This document shows positions 9,448 through 17,091 of a stretch of DNA of 64,000 nt, one piece after another (positions within the stretch are counted from its first letter, which is position 1; each line of letters starts with the position of its first letter). Location: contig JBMYRH010000011.1 of the NCBI GenBank assembly GCA_049602155.1, positions 132,298-196,297 of the forward strand, in the 5' to 3' direction. Under the pieces are notes generated by a model. It was not told the origin of the DNA. It did no database searches and saw only the letters and a program-made list of their open reading frames with translations. The position numbers were made by a program, and so were the translations under genes. This DNA is from JBMYRH01 sp049602155. GTDB lineage: Bacteria; Myxococcota_A; UBA9042; PHBI01; JBMYRH01.

Positions 9448-10674
9448 CTAGAGCGTGGACCAGACCGGCCGACCGCGTACCCAGGTCGCCAGCGCAGGCG
9501 GCGCATCATGATCAAAGAGCAGGCTGCCCAGCAGCTGATCGACGCTCTCGGCCCAAGGCGGGACGCGCCAAAGGCTCATGTCTGCATCCAGTCCAGCCTC
9601 AAGCGCCCCGAAGCGGGCCTCACCGAGCGCCAACGCTCCCCCCCGTGTGCCCTGCCAAAAGAGCGCCCGAGGTGACACGTCTACCGCACATTGGCGCGCA
9701 TTGTCGTAGGCGAAAGAGAGCGTGCGAGGGACGCGAAAAGAGCGCCCAGCGGCGACGTCTGTGCCCAGAGCCCAGGGGACCTCCTGCCCGAGGACCTTGC
9801 CGATCGGCATGTTGCCGCTGCCCAGGAAGTAGTTGGAGTCCGGGCAATGGGCGACCACCGCGCCAGCGCCCTTGAACGTCTCCCAGTCATCGTCATCGAG
9901 GTGAATACAGTGCGCAAAGACCGCACCCGGCTGCAGCAGCCCGTGATCCTCGTAGACCTGAAGGTAGCGTGAACCGAAGCGGTCATAAACCGCCTGACAC
10001 TCCGCTGGGGTCTCAGCCAAATGCGTGGTGAGCTTGAGCTTGAGCCGATCCGCAACATCGGAGGCTGCGCGCAACATCGCGTCGCTGCAGGACAACGCGA
10101 AGCGGGGGATGACTGCGACCCCTAAGCGGCCTGCATCATGCCCGTGCCAGCGCTCTGCGAGCCCCTCAAGGTCCTCAACGGTGCGCTCGACGGAGACCCT
10201 CAGGGCCTCTGGGCAATCCCTGTCCATCCACACAGGGCCCACCAAGCCGCGCAACCCGGCGGCGTCCATCGTGTTGAGCAAGATCTCCGACGCCGAGGCA
10301 TGAACCGACCCGTAGATCAGCGCATAGGTCGTCCCCGAGCTCGCGAGCGCCTGACAGAATTCCACCGCCACTTGCTGTGCATGACCCGCATCAGCGAAGC
10401 GAGCCTCTTCTGGGAAGATCGACTCATTGAGCCAGGTCAACAGCGGCCCAGAGGCCGAGCCCACGGCGCGCGTCTGAGGGAAATGAATGTGCCCGTCCAC
10501 AAAGCCAGGGACGAGCAAGTGGGGCCGAAGGTCTGCATCGCAGGACCCGCCGCGCCAAGGGGCAACCTCTTGAAGGCGTCCCTCATCGTCGATGACGACG
10601 ACGGCATCGTCGATCCAACGCACCTCTTCACGAGATAGGGGCGAGACTACACGCGCTCGGTAAGTAACGGTCAT
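9448..10674 (-). CDS. guaD: Guanine deaminase
   Basis: A 408-residue amidohydrolase. Zinc ligands and family motifs are visible: PGFVDGHIHFPQTRAVGS, THLAETPAEC, AHCIHLDDDDWE, HCPDSNYFLGSG and LGTDVAAG. It deaminates guanine to xanthine, which the adjacent xanthine dehydrogenase oxidises further. The ATG at 10674 begins MTVTYRARVV, typical of GuaD. It lies about 17 bases before xdhC on the same strand, so cotranscription is likely. Confidence 0.93.
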   Translation of the reverse strand: MTVTYRARVVSPLSREEVRWIDDAVVVIDDEGRLQEVAPWRGGSCDADLRPHLLVPGFVDGHIHFPQTRAVGSASGPLLTWLNESIFPEEARFADAGHAQQVAVEFCQALASSGTTYALIYGSVHASASEILLNTMDAAGLRGLVGPVWMDRDCPEALRVSVERTVEDLEGLAERWHGHDAGRLGVAVIPRFALSCSDAMLRAASDVADRLKLKLTTHLAETPAECQAVYDRFGSRYLQVYEDHGLLQPGAVFAHCIHLDDDDWETFKGAGAVVAHCPDSNYFLGSGNMPIGKVLGQEVPWALGTDVAAGRSFRVPRTLSFAYDNARQCAVDVSPRALFWQGTRGGALALGEARFGALEAGLDADMSLWRVPPWAESVDQLLGSLLFDHDAPPALATWVRGRPVWSTL

Positions 10675-10722
10675 AGCGACAGAGGATGCGGCACAACCGC
10701 TCGGCCGACAATCTTTGAGGGA

Positions 10723-11061
10723 TCAGCCCAAGGGCGCCTTATCCGCCGCACAGCTCGCGCACCGCTCCAACCACGGCGTCTCATCGAGCGCGAGCGGCTC
10801 GAGGGTACTCCCGCAGGCAAGACATGCGCCGTAGGCGTCGGTACCAAGCCGGGTCCTAGACGCGTTGATCATGTCGAGGAACGCGCGAACCCGCGCCTCC
10901 TTGGTGATCGCCTCCATATCGAGGCCGGGGACCAACATATCCGCCAGGGTGATGTTCTGACCTGCCTTCAGGTTGGCCAGACGCGTCGCCACCTCAAGGC
11001 CCTTCTGGTTGATGCGCGTCAACCTCAAACTGCGGCGCGCCTGGTCATCCAGGTCGCTCAT
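10723..11061 (-). CDS. Small DksA/TraR-like zinc-ribbon protein
   Basis: A 112-residue protein from ATG 11061 (MSDLDDQARR). That ATG overlaps the stop of the DUF1244 gene as ATGA, so it is preferred over a longer start at 11082. The C-terminal finger is CLACGSTLEPLALDETPWLERCASC. The body is helical, with no catalytic motif. The arrangement resembles DksA-like zinc proteins, though the canonical DksA signature is weaker than in the protein at 2669-3028. It sits between DUF1244 and guanine deaminase in the purine operon and may act as its regulator; that is inference. Confidence 0.65.
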   Translation of the reverse strand: MSDLDDQARRSLRLTRINQKGLEVATRLANLKAGQNITLADMLVPGLDMEAITKEARVRAFLDMINASRTRLGTDAYGACLACGSTLEPLALDETPWLERCASCAADKAPLG

Positions 11062-11303
11062 TTCTGGTACGCCGCTTTCCACGCGTCATACGGCATCCCA
11101 TAGACATGCTCGCGGACTGCGGCGTAGTCGGTGTCGACCCCTTGCCCCTCGGCTTCTGCCAAGTACCACTTCGCGAGGCAGTTTCGACAAAACCCCGCGA
11201 GGTTCATCAAGTCGATGTTCTGTAGGTCCGTGTTGGCCTGTAAATGGGAGACCAAGCGACGAAAAGTCGCCGCCTCGATCTCCGTACGTGTCGCGTCATC
11301 CAT
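11058..11303 (-). CDS. DUF1244 family protein
   Basis: An 81-residue protein starting at ATG 11303 (MDDATRTEIEAATFRRL). It matches the DUF1244 family closely: RRLVSHLQANTDLQNIDLMNL followed by AGFCRNCLAKWY, with a conserved Cys pair. Function is unknown; family members are small helical cytosolic proteins often near Fe-S genes. Here it lies between a cysteine desulfurase and a DksA-like gene, with the downstream gene overlapping by four bases. A much longer in-frame extension upstream is an out-of-frame shadow of the desulfurase gene. Confidence 0.88.
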   Translation of the reverse strand: MDDATRTEIEAATFRRLVSHLQANTDLQNIDLMNLAGFCRNCLAKWYLAEAEGQGVDTDYAAVREHVYGMPYDAWKAAYQK

Positions 11304-11328
11304 GACTGCTCCTCTGTTGGTCGTCCAC

Positions 11329-12438
11329 CTAACCCTCCGCGAGCACCTCTTGCAAGGCTGCGACCGCGGCGTCGATGTCCGCATCCGTGGTCCCTGGACC
11401 GAGCGAGAAACGCAGTGAGCCTTGCGCCTGAGCCGCATCATAGCCCATCGCGACCAGCACATGGCTCGGGCGCGCCTGCCCAGACGCGCAGGCCGCCCCG
11501 GTAGAGACCGCGACGCCGCGCTCGGCGAGGCCAATCGTCAGCCACTCCCCATCCGCCCATTCACCTCCGGCGGGGATGCTCACAAAGCTCGTGTTCGGTA
11601 AACGGGGGCTCGAAGCCCCATAGACGACGAGGCCCGGCAAGGCCTCGAGGAGGAGCCGCTCGAGGCGGTCGCGACAGGCAGCGACGCTCTCACCGTCGGC
11701 AGGCGCATGAGATGCTGCGAGCCCAAACCCGCCGATCGCAGCGACCGGTGGTGTCCCTCCGCGTCGCCCGCCTTCTTGTCCTCCGCCGCGGATCAAGGGC
11801 GTCATCACTCCTCCGCGGACGACGAGGGCGCCGACCCCTTGAGGTCCACCGAGCTTATGAGCCGAGAGGGCGAGGCTGCTGATGGCGCGCCCATATCCCG
11901 ATGTCAGGCATGGGGCCGCCCACCGCGCGAGCTGCACTGCATCGCAATGCCAGGGCACACCGGTGCGCTCAACCAAGGCCGCGATGGCGTCGAGGTCGTG
12001 GATAACCCCCGTCTCGTTGTTGGCGGCCATCAGGGCCAAGCCTGACGCGCCCTCCAGAGCCCGCTCAAGGAACGCCAGGCTCACCTGCCCATCAGACCCG
12101 ACAGGGACGAGGGTGACCTCTTGTGAGAGGACTTCGAGTGGCGCGAGCACCGCTGGATGCTCTGTCGCGATCGCCACCAAGCGCCCTCCCCCGGAGGCCA
12201 GGTGGGTGAGCGCGGTGACGTTCGCCTCGGTCGCGCCGCTCGTGAAGATGACCTCCGACGGTTTCGCGCCCACGAGGTGAGCGACCTGCGTGCGGGCGAG
12301 GTCAATGACCTGGCGCGCCTGGATCCCGGCTCTGTGGAGGGAGGCTGGGTTGCCTGTGCAGGTCTGCATCCACTCCGCCATGTGCGCTACGACGTCCCCT
12401 AGCGGGGGTGACGTGGCGTTATGATCAAGGTACGTCAT
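11329..12438 (-). CDS. Cysteine desulfurase (NifS/IscS class)
   Basis: A 369-residue class V aminotransferase fold. It shows the N-terminal YLDHNATSPP, PLP contacts FTSGATEANVTAL and ANNETGVIHD, the Schiff-base Lys in SLALSAHKLGGPQG, and the catalytic Cys loop TGAACASGQARPSHV. It converts cysteine to alanine and enzyme-bound persulfide. ATG 12438 is chosen over the adjacent GTG. It heads the XDH operon, so a specific job in Moco sulfuration like R. capsulatus NifS4 is plausible. Because a selenoprotein gene lies immediately upstream on the same strand, supply of selenium to selenophosphate synthetase is an alternative. General Fe-S assembly cannot be excluded. Confidence 0.9.
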   Translation of the reverse strand: MTYLDHNATSPPLGDVVAHMAEWMQTCTGNPASLHRAGIQARQVIDLARTQVAHLVGAKPSEVIFTSGATEANVTALTHLASGGGRLVAIATEHPAVLAPLEVLSQEVTLVPVGSDGQVSLAFLERALEGASGLALMAANNETGVIHDLDAIAALVERTGVPWHCDAVQLARWAAPCLTSGYGRAISSLALSAHKLGGPQGVGALVVRGGVMTPLIRGGGQEGGRRGGTPPVAAIGGFGLAASHAPADGESVAACRDRLERLLLEALPGLVVYGASSPRLPNTSFVSIPAGGEWADGEWLTIGLAERGVAVSTGAACASGQARPSHVLVAMGYDAAQAQGSLRFSLGPGTTDADIDAAVAALQEVLAEG

Positions 12439-12502
12439 CACCCCTGAGTGTGACGGAGGCCGCCCGAGATGTCGACGCCGGCATGGTGCCCCCTGAACGT
12501 AG

Positions 12503-12537
12503 AGAGGCCGGCGCAGGATGCCCTACGCCGGCCCTCT
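12503..12537 (-). terminator. GC-rich hairpin between the selenoprotein gene and the desulfurase operon
   Basis: Inverted repeat with arms AGAGGCCGGCG and CGCCGGCCCTCT (one bulged base) around a 12-base loop. It is placed 20-50 bases after the selenoprotein stop. There is no clear U tract, so it may be an intrinsic terminator of the high-GC type, an RNA-stabilising structure or an attenuator for the following operon. Confidence 0.5.
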
Positions 12538-12555
12538 GTTCACGATACGATGCGA

Positions 12556-14067
12556 CTACTGAGTCAGCTGATTGACGTACGTCGACGCGGACTGAGTGTC
12601 GTCGTAGAAGCTCGACCAGAGGTACTGGAAGTTCGAACCATCGAGCACTGCGTGCCACGGGCTGAAGCTCGAGACGATGCCGCAAAAGTCGCCACTGTTG
12701 CAGTCAGCGTCCGTGGAGCACGGAGCGCCGGTCTGAGCACAGATGTAGGTGACTGCGTAGTACGGGTCGATGTTCTGGTAGGTCGTCGCCATCGCGTTCT
12801 GAGTGATGCTGAACATATCGGGCGGATCCTGAATCGGGATCGGCACACCTGCATCGCTGTAGTCGAGGAGCATGCGCTCCGGGTCAACGTTGTGAGAGGC
12901 CGCGTACTGCTTGCAGTAGGCCTCCGACGGCTTCGTGCCCTGGGCGTTCTCCGCGAGGATCACCCACATGTCGAGGTCCTCAGGCATGTTTGCGTTGTTG
13001 ATCGTGCCACCCATGTTGTTTGCCAGCTCGCCGAGCAGGCCAGTGCAAGCACTTCACCAACCGGCGACGGAAATGAACCAAATCGCGTCCTTTCCGCAGC
13101 CTTGGTGGACACTTACGGGGTCACCGTTGCAGTTCATCAGCGTGAAGTCAGCGACGTTGCTGTTGATCAAGTTGCCGTTGCCGTCCGGGACGCACGTCTC
13201 AGCGACGTCGCCCTCGTAGACAGGGAAAGTGCCCGTGCCGGGGTTCGTCCCGGTGCCGCCGCCCGCCATCTCCTCGGAGAAGGGCAAGCTCGGGATGCAC
13301 CAGACCTCGCCACCGACGACAGGGGTTGAGACGTAGGTGTTGGGGTCGATCGTCACCTCTTTCAGGACGACGTTCTTGAATTCACCCGCGAAGGTGCCGT
13401 CTCCGATCTCGGTGATGACGAGCTCACCCTCATCCGCATACCACTGCTTCTCGCAGCTCTGAGAGGCCTTCGAGCACCCGGTCTGCATACGCACGCAGTT
13501 ACCGCAGTCCTCGTAGTTCGTGCCCACGAGGCTGTAGGTCCCTGGAGCGGTCGCGCCGTTGTACGGCGACCCCTGGTAGAGCTCGATGAGGAGCACATCG
13601 TAGGGGTCACTGGTCGCGCTGAGGCCCACCCACTGCAGGATGCCGCTCTGGGGCACCGATGCAGAAGTGTCGACAGCAGCGAAGCCAGCCTTGTCACATC
13701 CGGCCGGGACCTCTCCGTCAGGCACGGTGTGCGTCTCGTCATCAGGATCAGTCCCGGGATCGGTGCCCGGGTCAGTGCCCGGGTCAGTGCCTGGGTCGGT
13801 GCCGGGGTCGGTGCCGGGGTCGGTGCCGGGGTCTGTCCCTGGGTCGGTGCCGGGGTCTGTCCCTGGGTCGGTGCCGGGGTCTGTCCCTGGGTCAGTGCCA
13901 TCTTGTTCTGTCACTTCACCACCAACACTCGAATCATCACCGTCGCTGGGATCAGCGGTCGGATCGGCGAGCGTCTCCGCTCCAGATTCAGTGTCATCGC
14001 CGCCGCTATCGCAGGCTGACGTTAAGAGCAGTGACATGCACGCCACCGCCACGAAGAATCTCCGCAT
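12556..14067 (-). CDS. Thioredoxin-fold lipoprotein selenoprotein (Sec-x-x-Cys), TGA recoded
   Basis: Read as one 503-residue protein with an in-frame TGA at 13056-13054 (residue 338) decoded as selenocysteine. Without recoding, callers give a 337-residue protein and a separate 152-residue one in the same frame. Signal peptide with lipobox LLLTSACDSG; TDPG tandem linker; a Cys-rich domain of about 190 residues; then a thioredoxin-like core AIWFISVAGW-Sec-SACTGLLGEL. The Cys paralogue at 16366-17004 has TTAGWCTACIEE at the same place. The cis-Pro-like segment FSPWHAVLDGS follows near the end. The protein is probably anchored in the envelope and does thiol-disulfide chemistry. It is the last gene of the minus-strand redox cluster. 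A SECIS-like hairpin lies at 13022-13040. The other reading, a recent nonsense mutation, is less likely because the frame stays intact for 165 codons. Confidence 0.85.
13022..13040 (-). promoter_or_regulatory. Candidate bacterial SECIS hairpin
   Basis: Immediately 3' of the TGA at 13056-13054 the mRNA can fold GCC-U-GCUC / loop GGC / GAGC-U-GGC: seven pairs with one U-U mismatch. The loop starts with G, 21 bases after the TGA, within the 16-37 base spacing described for bacterial SECIS elements. It also encodes protein (the residues just after the redox motif), as bacterial SECIS elements must. Confidence 0.7.
13752..13906 (-). repeat. 12-bp tandem repeat encoding TDPG
   Basis: About a dozen degenerate copies of a 12-base unit (variants of GGTCAGTGCCCG and GGTCGGTGCCGG on the plus strand) encode the TDPG linker between lipobox and folded domain of the selenoprotein. 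Two unit variants alternate in the 3' half, suggesting recent slippage. The copy number is likely to vary between strains. Confidence 0.9.
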
Positions 14068-14268
14068 GTTTATCCCCTGTCGGAATCGGCCCTAACACAG
14101 AGCGGGGCGAGTTGTACTACGTGCGAGGGTGCCTGGTCGAGGCATCGTTCATAGCAGCGCCAGCTGACGTCATTTGGGCGACGGGAAAAGCCACTGATAA
14201 CCGATGCATTGCGAGGCTATTCCCACGCTCCTGTTCGTTATCGAGAACCGAGGACGCCGAGCCGGTGT

Positions 14269-15801
14269 CTAGAAGCGTGCGATCGCCTCGATCCGGCCAC
14301 CCGTGAACTCCGGGAACTGGCGGCACACCCCTGCGATGCACTTGATCCCGCCACGCTGTGTACCGACTGTACCGCGGAGCTCTAGGCGGTCCGTGAGGTG
14401 CGCGACGAGGATCCCCGCGTAGAAGAGGTTCCGCGCGTCATCCGACTTGTTCTGGGAGTCAAACCCAAACTCAAAGGTGAGCCCGCCCACGCTGGCCCAG
14501 TCTACCCCCAAGAAGAGGCTCCCGCGCTCATACGCGCTTCCCTGAAGCGTTCGGAATTCGTTGACCGAGGTGATGTGGAGGCTCAACACGTCGGTCAACC
14601 GCTGGAGGTAGTCGATGTCCGCGTGCATCATGGTCTTGATCTCGTTGCCACTGAAGGCCTGAGTCTCTGTGCGATACCCAGCGCTGCCTGCCAGACGCGA
14701 GTCGCCGTAGTCCCAACTGTACTCAGCCCCAGCAAAGGCGTGCATCTGATCGACTCGGACGAACTCATCGAGCGGGTCTGTGATGCGATACATCACGCTC
14801 CCATGCAGCCGAAGATCGCCATCGAGGAGTGACGTCTCGGCGCGCACGCGGAAGCCCGCCACATCGCGGTTGTTCAGCACCTCTTGATCGAAGCGCTCTA
14901 GGGTCGGCGCGTTGCTGTAGTTGAAGCGGTTCTTCACCGCGGTGTTCGTGGACCCTCTCTGCTCGAAGGCCTCCATGAAGAGCCCCTCTACCAAGACGGT
15001 CCAATCGGCGATGACGAGGTCCATCGACAAGTAGGCTGCGTAGCCGACGTCCGAGATCCCCGCTGTCTCACGATGCTGACCGACGCCCTCCATGTAGAGC
15101 ACGAGATCGCTATCCATGAACTGCAACTCGACGGTGGCGCCCCCGGTCCCGACGCGATCGACCTCCTCAGCCAACGCCTCTTTGGGCTGCATGTAGAGGC
15201 CATACGCCCCGAGCCGAACGCTGTCGCTCACGTTCACCTCGGTGGTCGCGCCCGCGATGATGTCCTGGGGATCCGCGATGTACTTCTGGTTCACCGAGTC
15301 GATGTTGACGGAGTTCGTGATGCCAGAGAAGAGGGACACGTCCGCACGCTCACCCGACCATGTGATCTCACCGCCGCGGAGCGCGACGTCTAAGCCCAAC
15401 TCATCGACCTTACGGATCGCCAAGGCGATCCCTCGGCCGAGTTGGCGGTGAAAGTCACCGCCCATGACACGCCAATCTCCTGCGCGGTAGCGCAGATTGA
15501 AGCGCTCGGGGGTGATCTCAGAGACGTAGTCACCGGACGGACCGTCGACGAATTGCACCAAGTCAAAGCGCTGACTGGCGGTCAAGGAGCCTGCTGAGGC
15601 GACGAGGTTCAAGCGGTTAATAAAGACCCCGTAGTAGAGATCTTCGCCTTCAGGCCCGGTCACGCCCGTCGCGGTGCGATATTCGCTGAAGAGCGTGTCG
15701 GTCACGGTCAGGCGAAGGTCTGATGCCGTGGCGGGTGAACTCGCGAAGAGGAGCGCTGCGCTGAGCGCTAGAGGGCCAAACAGACCACGTGGATGGCTCA
15801 C
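14269..15801 (-). CDS. DUF6029-like outer-membrane beta-barrel protein
   Basis: A 510-residue protein with a signal peptide (ALLFASSPATASD) and alternating amphipathic strands through to a terminal Phe (IEAIARF), the usual end of an outer-membrane barrel. The opening LTVTDTLFSEYR and the segment INRLNLVASAGSLTASQRFD resemble the DUF6029 family. Its ATG overlaps the stop of the upstream TlpA-like gene by four bases, so the two are coupled. The pairing of a barrel with thioredoxin-like proteins suggests export or maturation of a redox or metal cargo, but no substrate can be read from the sequence. Confidence 0.7.
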   Translation of the reverse strand: MSHPRGLFGPLALSAALLFASSPATASDLRLTVTDTLFSEYRTATGVTGPEGEDLYYGVFINRLNLVASAGSLTASQRFDLVQFVDGPSGDYVSEITPERFNLRYRAGDWRVMGGDFHRQLGRGIALAIRKVDELGLDVALRGGEITWSGERADVSLFSGITNSVNIDSVNQKYIADPQDIIAGATTEVNVSDSVRLGAYGLYMQPKEALAEEVDRVGTGGATVELQFMDSDLVLYMEGVGQHRETAGISDVGYAAYLSMDLVIADWTVLVEGLFMEAFEQRGSTNTAVKNRFNYSNAPTLERFDQEVLNNRDVAGFRVRAETSLLDGDLRLHGSVMYRITDPLDEFVRVDQMHAFAGAEYSWDYGDSRLAGSAGYRTETQAFSGNEIKTMMHADIDYLQRLTDVLSLHITSVNEFRTLQGSAYERGSLFLGVDWASVGGLTFEFGFDSQNKSDDARNLFYAGILVAHLTDRLELRGTVGTQRGGIKCIAGVCRQFPEFTGGRIEAIARF

Positions 15802-16337
15802 TTGGCTGGCTCCGCGAGCAGCTCGGCGATCTTCTTCGCCATCTTCTTCGCATCCCCCTGCGCGTAGCCCTCGTGCTCATGCGCGAGCCGACCCTGACGA
15901 TCGACATACATGGAGAAGGGGACGTTGCCGCGCGGGTTTAAGATGCTCGTCGCCTCACCCTCTTTGTCTGGGAGGATGCGGAAGGGCCAACGATGACGCT
16001 TCACGACGCCACGAATCGCTGAGTAGGTCTCCGGGCCATCGGTCGCGATGGCGAGCACCTCAAAGCCGTCACCCTTGTGCTTCTTGTAGAGCTTCTTCAG
16101 GTCATCGAGCTCGCGCTTACAGGGGACGCACCATGTGGCCCAGAAGCTGATCATGACGACCTTGCCTTTTAGGTCCTTGATGTGGACCCGCTTGCCCTTC
16201 AAGTCTTTGAGCTGAAACGCCGGGACCTTGGCGCGTTCCGCGGCGCTCGAGCCGTCTGCGGCCGAGGCTGCGCCCGCGAAGGCGCCACCGAAGAGGAGCG
16301 CCGACAAACACGCGGCGATGATCAGGTGGCGGGACAT
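15798..16337 (-). CDS. TlpA-like thiol-disulfide oxidoreductase
   Basis: A 179-residue exported protein with a cleavable signal (SALLFGGAFAGAASAADG). The thioredoxin fold begins VPAFQLKDLKGKRVHIKDL, has the active site SFWATWCVPCKREL and the cis-Pro region GNVPFSMYVDRQGR. It belongs to the TlpA/ResA group of periplasmic reductants. It lies directly between a second TlpA-like lipoprotein and the DUF6029 barrel in one transcription unit. The ordinary CxxC serves as an in-locus reference for the Sec-x-x-Cys motif of the neighbour. Confidence 0.9.
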   Translation of the reverse strand: MSRHLIIAACLSALLFGGAFAGAASAADGSSAAERAKVPAFQLKDLKGKRVHIKDLKGKVVMISFWATWCVPCKRELDDLKKLYKKHKGDGFEVLAIATDGPETYSAIRGVVKRHRWPFRILPDKEGEATSILNPRGNVPFSMYVDRQGRLAHEHEGYAQGDAKKMAKKIAELLAEPAK

Positions 16338-16365
16338 GGGCGACTCCTTGGCAGGTGCGCGTCGT

Positions 16366-17004
16366 TTACAGGTTGAGGTTGGACTCGATGATGGCGGTCA
16401 CAGCGCTCTCGTCAAAGCCGACGCCGCTGTACAAGACCTCCATCGTGCAGAGGTCGACGAGCATGTTGAGCGGCGCTGCGCCGGTATCGTAAAACTCACC
16501 GAGAGCGTTGTCAGTGTCTGCGACCACAGGGAAGCTCAACCCATATTGCGTCTGCCACTCCTTGGCGTTCGCCGGCAGAGCTGGGTTGAAGTTGAGGTCC
16601 TCAAAGATGGCCACGAGGACCTCAAGTCCGTCGCACCCGTACTTCTGATAGAAACCCTCAAGCTTGGGCTGCTCCTCGATGCACGCTGTGCACCACCCGG
16701 CGGTCGTGCTGATAAGCAAGAGCGTCCTGTCCCCCGCGTTGCGCAGGTCGCTGAAGCTCCTCGGCTCACCCTCGGGCGTCGTGAACGTCAGGTCAGGTAA
16801 GACCTTCCCCAGGGCGTTCTCGTCAGAGGCGTAGGGCCCACCTGGGTAACTACCAGCCCCTTCTCCGATCCCTTCACAGCCAGGAGAGCACTCAGCGCTT
16901 CCCGTGGTGTCGAGGGAGTCACCTGGGTCGCTCGTGTCATCGCCGCACGCCGCCACACAGAGCGCCAGGGCGAGGATGAACAAGGCATGTTGAATTCGAG
17001 CCAT
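16366..17004 (-). CDS. Thioredoxin-fold lipoprotein (Cys paralogue of the selenoproteins)
   Basis: A 212-residue lipoprotein with lipobox LALCVAACGDD. The thioredoxin-like core begins LPDLTFTTPEGEPRSFSDL, has the active site LLLISTTAGWCTACIEEQPK and the segment GAAPLNMLVDL. The stretch AGWCTAC aligns with AGW-Sec-SAC in the protein at 12556-14067, which supports the recoding call there. The gene is followed within 29 bases by the TlpA gene. Function: periplasmic-face thiol oxidoreductase; the partner is unknown. Confidence 0.85.
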   Translation of the reverse strand: MARIQHALFILALALCVAACGDDTSDPGDSLDTTGSAECSPGCEGIGEGAGSYPGGPYASDENALGKVLPDLTFTTPEGEPRSFSDLRNAGDRTLLLISTTAGWCTACIEEQPKLEGFYQKYGCDGLEVLVAIFEDLNFNPALPANAKEWQTQYGLSFPVVADTDNALGEFYDTGAAPLNMLVDLCTMEVLYSGVGFDESAVTAIIESNLNL

Positions 17005-17044
17005 CAGGGGTGCTCCTCAGGGTCCGTGGGATAGACGCCGGGCG

Positions 17045-17062
17045 GGGCTGAATATTCAGCCC
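17045..17062. repeat. 18-bp perfect palindrome
   Basis: GGGCTGAATATTCAGCCC lies in the gap between two lipoprotein genes of the redox cluster. Further TTCAGCC and CTCAG copies follow towards 17098. It may be an operator, since perfect symmetry without a loop favours protein binding, or a processing hairpin separating expression levels of the two genes. Confidence 0.5.
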
Positions 17063-17091
17063 GTGCGGTAATTGTTCAGCCGCGCCCGTGA

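Noticed and set aside
13015..13053. Two separate genes (12556-13014 and 13054-14067) instead of one
   Set aside because: Same frame, only a TGA between them; the intervening 13 codons continue the thioredoxin fold and the second part has no ribosome site or signal peptide.
13752..13906. CRISPR-like regular repeat
   Set aside because: The 12-base units are contiguous with no spacers and encode the TDPG protein linker.
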